64,000 nucleotides of DNA, from assembly GCF_000682695.1 (NCBI RefSeq), contig NZ_AWFG01000001.1:186001-250000 (forward strand), written 5' to 3'. The position numbers and the translations under genes are program-made. Positions 59,768 through 64,000 of the stretch are shown piece after piece (the first letter of the stretch is position 1; each line of letters begins with the position of its first letter). The stretch comes from Hyphomonas chukchiensis (GTDB lineage Bacteria > Pseudomonadota > Alphaproteobacteria > Caulobacterales > Hyphomonadaceae). Under the pieces are notes generated by a model. It ran no database searches and had not been told where the DNA came from. It saw nothing but the letters and a program-made list of their open reading frames with translations.

Positions 59768-61390
59768 ATGTTCTTTCTTCTTGCCCAGATATTCCCTCTC
59801 CTGCTCCTGGCCGCCGTGCTGGGGGCTGTGCTTGCCTATTGGTGGCTGAAGAACCGGCAGATGGACATCACGGAGTCCTATGAGCTGATTACCGAGCGCC
59901 TGGCCGCGATCGAGGCACGCCCCGAGCCTGCCGCCCGCGAGGACTATGAAGCCGGTATGGCGCTGATCTCCTCTGCCGTGCGCTCACTCCGGATGCCGGA
60001 CATGGAGCCGGTCAATCAGCGGCTCGCCGCGCTCGAAGCTTCCGTCTCGGGCTTCACCGTACCGGAAACCGATCTCGCGCCACTTCATGGCAAGTTTGAT
60101 GGGGTGGATGCGACCCTCTCGGGCATTGCCTCGCGCCTTGCGGACATCGAAGGCCGCATGACCGCACAAGACCAGCGCCTTGCCGCTCTGGACGAGCGAC
60201 TGTCCGGATTGGGAACACGCATTGCAGACGTTGATCCGCGTTTCGCGAAACTGGATGAACGCCTGACCGCGCTAGACACGGCTGTTGCCTCCATTGCAAA
60301 TGCCGTCGGCGAGCTGCGCAATACCGACCTTCAGCCGGTCGAAGCCCGCTTCGGCAAGATCGAGGAAACGCTGTCAGCATTCAAGATTCCCGAAGTCGAT
60401 CTCGGCCCGCTTCACAGCGGACTGGCGCGCCTCGACCTGACAATTGCCGGCCTTGATCGCCCTGCGACCGACCTTGGGCCGGTCCAGACTCGCCTCTCGG
60501 AGTTTGAAAGCCGCCTGACGCAGCTCGGCGAACGGCTCGAAGCGGCCCAGAAGCGCGACATGGACAAATTGTCTGCAGACATCACGGCCGTGGCGTCCGG
60601 CGTATCAGGCATCGAGATGCCGGACATGGGCGCCGTCTACCAGCGCCTCGTCAGCGTCGAACATGCCATTGCGACATTTACCATCCCCGAGCCAAATCTT
60701 GCGCCGATGTATGAGCGCCTCGCCGCACTTGAGGAAACAGTATCGGCCATCCGTACCGCAATGCCGCGTACACCTGACTTCGCCCCGGTTGAGCGCCGGA
60801 TCGCCAGCCTGCAGGAAGCCTTCCTCACCCAGACACCAACCGACTTCACGCCTGTGCTGGATGCTGTTCAGGCCATCGAGGGCAATCTCGACCTTGAAGC
60901 CATGGAGAACCGGCTTAACGCCATTGAGTATGGGCTTGCAGCCATCCACCACACACTCCGGTCGCGACCTGAACCGGCCGCCCCCAAAACAGAGCGCGCT
61001 TCAAGAACGCGGACAGCGCCCGCTGCCATCGCGCCTTCACCCGCCGTTTCCGCAACACCGGTTGCGCCCCCTCCCCCACCGCCCCGCGACCTCGACCCGA
61101 TCAACGACGCACGCCGCGAGGATGATGAGGCCAACCTGCTCGTCGAGGCCGCCTTCGGGGATGCCGACGATCTCGAGCGCATCAATGGCGTCGGCCCCAT
61201 GCTGTGCGAACTGCTGCATGAAGTCGGCGTGTTCTATTTCTGGCAGGTGGCCGAATGGAGCCCGCAGGACGTCGAGTGGGTCGACGGAAAGCTGCAGCAC
61301 TTCAAGGGACGCATTACACGCGACAGATGGGTCGATCAGGCCCGCGACCTGGCCATGCTGCCGGATTCAGCCCGCCGCCCTGGCTCATAG
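59768..61390 (+). CDS. membrane-anchored repeat protein with C-terminal helix-hairpin-helix domain
   Basis: The 540-residue protein has one membrane helix (about 4-26) followed by KNRQ, predicting a cytoplasmic body. Residues about 76-375 contain roughly nine imperfect repeats of 22-40 residues with the theme P(D/E)xxxxPVxxRLAALE, probably a coiled coil. A Pro/Ala-rich linker (about 400-440) leads to a helix-hairpin-helix domain at 465-530 (DDLERINGVGPMLCELLHEVGV, WSPQDVEWVD). Such HhH domains often bind DNA non-specifically. Sharing an operon with the OmpA protein suggests a role in linking envelope and chromosome, but this is inference. Confidence 0.85.
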   Translation: MFFLLAQIFPLLLLAAVLGAVLAYWWLKNRQMDITESYELITERLAAIEARPEPAAREDYEAGMALISSAVRSLRMPDMEPVNQRLAALEASVSGFTVPETDLAPLHGKFDGVDATLSGIASRLADIEGRMTAQDQRLAALDERLSGLGTRIADVDPRFAKLDERLTALDTAVASIANAVGELRNTDLQPVEARFGKIEETLSAFKIPEVDLGPLHSGLARLDLTIAGLDRPATDLGPVQTRLSEFESRLTQLGERLEAAQKRDMDKLSADITAVASGVSGIEMPDMGAVYQRLVSVEHAIATFTIPEPNLAPMYERLAALEETVSAIRTAMPRTPDFAPVERRIASLQEAFLTQTPTDFTPVLDAVQAIEGNLDLEAMENRLNAIEYGLAAIHHTLRSRPEPAAPKTERASRTRTAPAAIAPSPAVSATPVAPPPPPPRDLDPINDARREDDEANLLVEAAFGDADDLERINGVGPMLCELLHEVGVFYFWQVAEWSPQDVEWVDGKLQHFKGRITRDRWVDQARDLAMLPDSARRPGS

Positions 61391-62521
61391 GTCGTTGCGC
61401 GGATCCTTGCCGGTCATCAGTCCTGCGTCCGAAAACTGTGCCTCGGCCCGCACGCGCGGCAGCGCCTCTGGATATTCCTTCTGCAGCCAGTCGATCATTT
61501 CCTCACGGATATAGCAGCGCAGGTCCCAGGCTTGCGGTGAATTGCGCGCACTGGCGAGCGCACGGATGGTGAGCGTGGCATTGTCCTTGGTCTCGGACAC
61601 TTGCAGGTTCACGACATCGCCATCCCAGAGCGTCGTGGACTTGCAGATCTCGGTCAGCTTCTCGCGCATTTCCTTCACGGGCGCGCGATAGTCGACATAC
61701 CAGAACACGCTGCCGATGATGGAGGCCGACTGGCGCGTCCAGTTCTGGAAGGGCTTCTCGATGAAATAGGATACGGGCACGACGAGCCGGCGCCAGTCCC
61801 ATATCTTGATGACGACATAGAACAGGCCGATCTCCTCAATCCAGCCCCACTCGCCTTCGACCACGACCGCATCCTTGATGCGGATCGGCTGCGTAAACGC
61901 GATTTGCAAACCGGCAATGAGGTTGCTGAGCACGGGCCGTGCTGCCAGACCGATCGCCAGGCCGGCAATGCCCGCTGATGCAAACAGGCTGACACCGAAT
62001 TGCCTGACGCCTGGGATAACGGTCAGCGCTGCCGCCACTGAAACGATTGCGCCAATGACCACCCAGACGCGCCGCGTGACGTCCAGCCGGGTCGCCAGCT
62101 TGCGCGCCGTCAGGTCATCCGGCTGGTCCATTTTCAGCATGGACAGGCGGCGTTTTATCAGTGCATCGACCGTGGTCGTAACCGCCCAGCCAATGGCGCC
62201 GACGATGAAAACGCTGGAGAGCACGGACAGCGCACTGACGACGACAGGCGGCAGGGCAATGTCTGACGGCAGGAAATGTGGGCCTGCGCCGCACGCGATC
62301 GCCAACAGCGCAAACACCACCGGCGGCCGGAAGCGTTTAATCCATCGGGTCCTATGCTTGAATGTCTCTCGTGGTGCGATCTGGCTAGCCTTCTCTGTCT
62401 TCGACCTACGGTTACGGTCCCAATCCGGTTCCAATAGGTCAAGAGGCTCAGGCCAATTGCGCTGCCATGACAGGGTTTCGGCGCAATCGCGCCCAAGCCT
62501 TGGGCAAAACACCGCCACCAT
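61385..62521 (-). CDS. mechanosensitive ion channel, MscS family
   Basis: This is an MscS-type channel with helices in the first half, the pore-region [24 protein letters not shown], and beta domain [19 protein letters not shown]. The start is uncertain: the ATG at 62521 gives 378 residues but the first 60 or so look unlike membrane protein sequence, and the region 62340-62470 is relatively A/T-rich, more like a promoter. A shorter start near the first helix (about residue 65) is possible. It overlaps the HhH gene by 6 bases at the 3' end and is divergent from murB. Confidence 0.85.
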   Translation of the reverse strand: MVAVFCPRLGRDCAETLSWQRNWPEPLDLLEPDWDRNRRSKTEKASQIAPRETFKHRTRWIKRFRPPVVFALLAIACGAGPHFLPSDIALPPVVVSALSVLSSVFIVGAIGWAVTTTVDALIKRRLSMLKMDQPDDLTARKLATRLDVTRRVWVVIGAIVSVAAALTVIPGVRQFGVSLFASAGIAGLAIGLAARPVLSNLIAGLQIAFTQPIRIKDAVVVEGEWGWIEEIGLFYVVIKIWDWRRLVVPVSYFIEKPFQNWTRQSASIIGSVFWYVDYRAPVKEMREKLTEICKSTTLWDGDVVNLQVSETKDNATLTIRALASARNSPQAWDLRCYIREEMIDWLQKEYPEALPRVRAEAQFSDAGLMTGKDPRNDL

Positions 62522-62561
62522 CCGCTTGACAGGCGGCCGAGTTCCGGCGACGCCAGCGGCC

Positions 62562-63506
62562 GTGAAGAGCGCCGTTTCCCTCCCCCCCGTTCGTGGCAAG
62601 CTGATCGCGCAGGCGAGCCTTGCCCCTTACACTTGGTTCCGCGTCGGTGGCCCCGCAGACTGGCTGTTCCTGCCGGCGGACGCCGATGACCTCGCTGATT
62701 TCCTGACGCAGTTGGACCCCGTCATACCCGTCACCGTTCTGGGGGTTGGCTCGAATGTGATCGTGCGCGATGGCGGCATTGAAGGCGTGGTCGTGCGCCT
62801 GATGGGCAAGGCCTGGGGCAAGGTCGAGGCCGAGGACGGTATCTCGCTTTCAGCAGGCGCTGGCGCCCTTGACCTGTCCGTCGCGAAGACAGCCGCCGAA
62901 AACGGCATCAAGGGCCTGGAATTCCTGTCCGGCATTCCGGGGTCGCTGGGCGGCGCCACGCGCACCAATGCGGGCTGCTATGGCAAGGAGCTGCGCGATG
63001 TGCTGGTCAGCCTGCAAGGCATCAGGCGCGATGGCACTCGTGTGATCTATCGCGGCCCGGCCCGACCGGGCGCGCTGCCCGAGGCCCATTTCTCCTATCG
63101 CCATACCGACCTGCCGGACGACCTGATTGTCACCCGTCTGCTTCTTGAGGGCAATGATACCGGCGCCCCGGCGGATATTCTGGCCGACATTGAAGCCCTG
63201 CAGAAACGCCGGTCGGAAACCCAGCCGATCCGGGAAAAGACCTCCGGCTCGACCTTCGCCAATCCTGATCCGCCAGGCACGCCGAACCAGCGTTCGGCCT
63301 GGAAACTGATCGACGCTGCAGGCTGCCGCGGCCTTCGCGTCGGCGGCGCGCAGGTCTCCGAGCTGCACTGCAACTTCCTGATCAATACAGGAGACGCGAC
63401 GGCTGCCGATCTCGAAACGCTCGGCGAGACCGTTCGCGCCCGCGTGCTGGATCACAGTGGTGTCCAGCTGCGCTGGGAAGTGCGCCGCATCGGGCGGCCT
63501 GCCTAG
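62562..63506 (+). CDS. murB: UDP-N-acetylenolpyruvoylglucosamine reductase
   Basis: The 314-residue FAD enzyme completes UDP-MurNAc synthesis. Its motifs are [48 protein letters not shown], the active-site Ser in SGSTFANP, and [15 protein letters not shown] near the end. The start is the GTG at 62562; an in-frame TTG at 62526 is possible and neither has a clear ribosome site. No murC or ddl is adjacent, unlike the usual dcw order. Its stop overlaps that of the TonB receptor by 4 bases. Confidence 0.93.
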   Translation: MKSAVSLPPVRGKLIAQASLAPYTWFRVGGPADWLFLPADADDLADFLTQLDPVIPVTVLGVGSNVIVRDGGIEGVVVRLMGKAWGKVEAEDGISLSAGAGALDLSVAKTAAENGIKGLEFLSGIPGSLGGATRTNAGCYGKELRDVLVSLQGIRRDGTRVIYRGPARPGALPEAHFSYRHTDLPDDLIVTRLLLEGNDTGAPADILADIEALQKRRSETQPIREKTSGSTFANPDPPGTPNQRSAWKLIDAAGCRGLRVGGAQVSELHCNFLINTGDATAADLETLGETVRARVLDHSGVQLRWEVRRIGRPA

Positions 63507-64000
63507 AAGGTGCCTTTAAGCTTGAAGGACACGATTGGCCCGAAGTCCCGCGAGCGCGCTTCGCGGGTTACGAGTGTGCCAAGCCGGTTGGGCGCATAGG
63601 TTTCGCGCCAACGCCAGTCATGCTGGTTCAGGATATTGCCGAGCGTCAGCGTGCCCGTCATGCCAAGCAGGTCCTTGTTTTCGACATAGACATAGGAAAA
63701 GGCGGGCTGGTTGCCCTGGTGGGTCACTTCATCAAGACGATAGACCTCATTCTCATTATAGGATTCGAGAAACAGTCCCACAGCCCAGTCCGTCTGCGGA
63801 ATATCACGCCGCAGTTCAGTATTGAGATAGTAGACATTGTCGCCGTTGATCGGCCGGTCCATGCCGGTCAGTGGGTCAGCAACACGGGAGTCGCGCCATT
63901 CGCCGTGAAAGGTCAGCTGCGTCCCCGTCAGGCCCAGCTTCGCAAATTTCACGGTCGCATCCAGATCGGCACCCACCCGCCAGGCTGAATCGAGGTTGCC
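63503..64000 (-). CDS. TonB-dependent receptor, C-terminal part (5' end outside window)
   Basis: The open frame runs out of the right edge and encodes the last ~165 residues of an outer-membrane beta barrel. Alternating polar/hydrophobic strands ([39 protein letters not shown]) and a terminal Phe ([13 protein letters not shown]) as BAM signal fit a TonB-dependent receptor. It has more acidic turns than the Oar-like protein at 39071. Substrate unknown. Its transcript converges on murB. Confidence 0.8.
   Translation of the reverse strand, partial: GNLDSAWRVGADLDATVKFAKLGLTGTQLTFHGEWRDSRVADPLTGMDRPINGDNVYYLNTELRRDIPQTDWAVGLFLESYNENEVYRLDEVTHQGNQPAFSYVYVENKDLLGMTGTLTLGNILNQHDWRWRETYAPNRLGTLVTREARSRDFGPIVSFKLKGTF

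Overview
The window is ordinary, gene-dense, high-GC chromosomal DNA. It most resembles a free-living alphaproteobacterium, and Hyphomonadaceae or Caulobacterales is my best guess. That placement is an inference from several things: the family content (ExoD, DUF2147, DUF3008, DUF6498 and DUF6460 look-alikes, the 'cisplatin-response' type ATP-dependent DNA ligase), a bifunctional PutA without a ribbon-helix-helix domain, a large Oar-type TonB receptor, many lipoproteins, and a leucine attenuator whose promoter lies directly on the leader start codon. I found no rRNA, tRNA, CRISPR array, transposase, integrase or prophage gene. About 60 genes are packed on both strands with many 4-base start/stop or stop/stop overlaps.

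Layout. 1-9.5 kb: a secreted serine hydrolase, a 7-TM protein, a YegD-like Hsp70, a DNA-ligase-associated exonuclease and its DNA ligase (separated by a trypsin-like lipoprotein and a glutathione transferase), and an HU protein with a long Ala/Lys/Pro tail. 9.5-14.3 kb: two MscS channels flanking an arsenite methyltransferase. 14.3-18.4 kb: a dienoyl-CoA-reductase-like SDR, a YbaY-META lipoprotein, an MliC-like lipoprotein, a TlpA-type thioredoxin and an EamA transporter. 18.4-24 kb: a minus-strand run of quinone-oxidoreductase-like MDR, HSL-type esterase, TetR, DUF6498, M23 lipoprotein and flavin monooxygenase. 24.2-28.6 kb: a thioesterase pair, a repeat-rich spacer, a second serine hydrolase and small envelope proteins. 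28.6-34.4 kb: PutA, a GT4 glycosyltransferase, DUF3008 and a PstS-like protein behind a possible array of PhoB half-sites.

34.6-39 kb is a polyamine neighbourhood. It holds an ornithine-type decarboxylase, glutamate racemase, a small phasin-like protein under a palindrome-covered promoter, N-carbamoylputrescine amidase and agmatine deiminase. Two routes to putrescine are therefore encoded within about 4.5 kb. 39-52 kb carries envelope functions: an Oar-like TonB receptor, a GT39 transferase, a secreted MsrA, and the PbpC/alpha-2-macroglobulin pair. 52-57.8 kb holds small metabolic genes and leuA behind a classical attenuator. 57.8-64 kb holds ExoD, a BON-OmpA protein, a membrane-anchored repeat protein ending in a helix-hairpin-helix domain, a third MscS, murB, and the 3' end of another TonB receptor.

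The strongest non-gene signals are the leuA attenuator (leader peptide with five Leu codons, antiterminator complement, terminator, and a promoter that would make the leader peptide leaderless) and a dispersed palindromic repeat present as paired arms at about 6.4 kb and 25.5 kb. Other signals are the palindrome over the phasin-like gene's promoter and the 11-bp-periodic half-sites upstream of pstS. The most intriguing protein-level observation is the adjacent pair of a peptidoglycan-binding OmpA protein and an inner-membrane, repeat-containing, probably DNA-binding protein at 58.6-61.4 kb.
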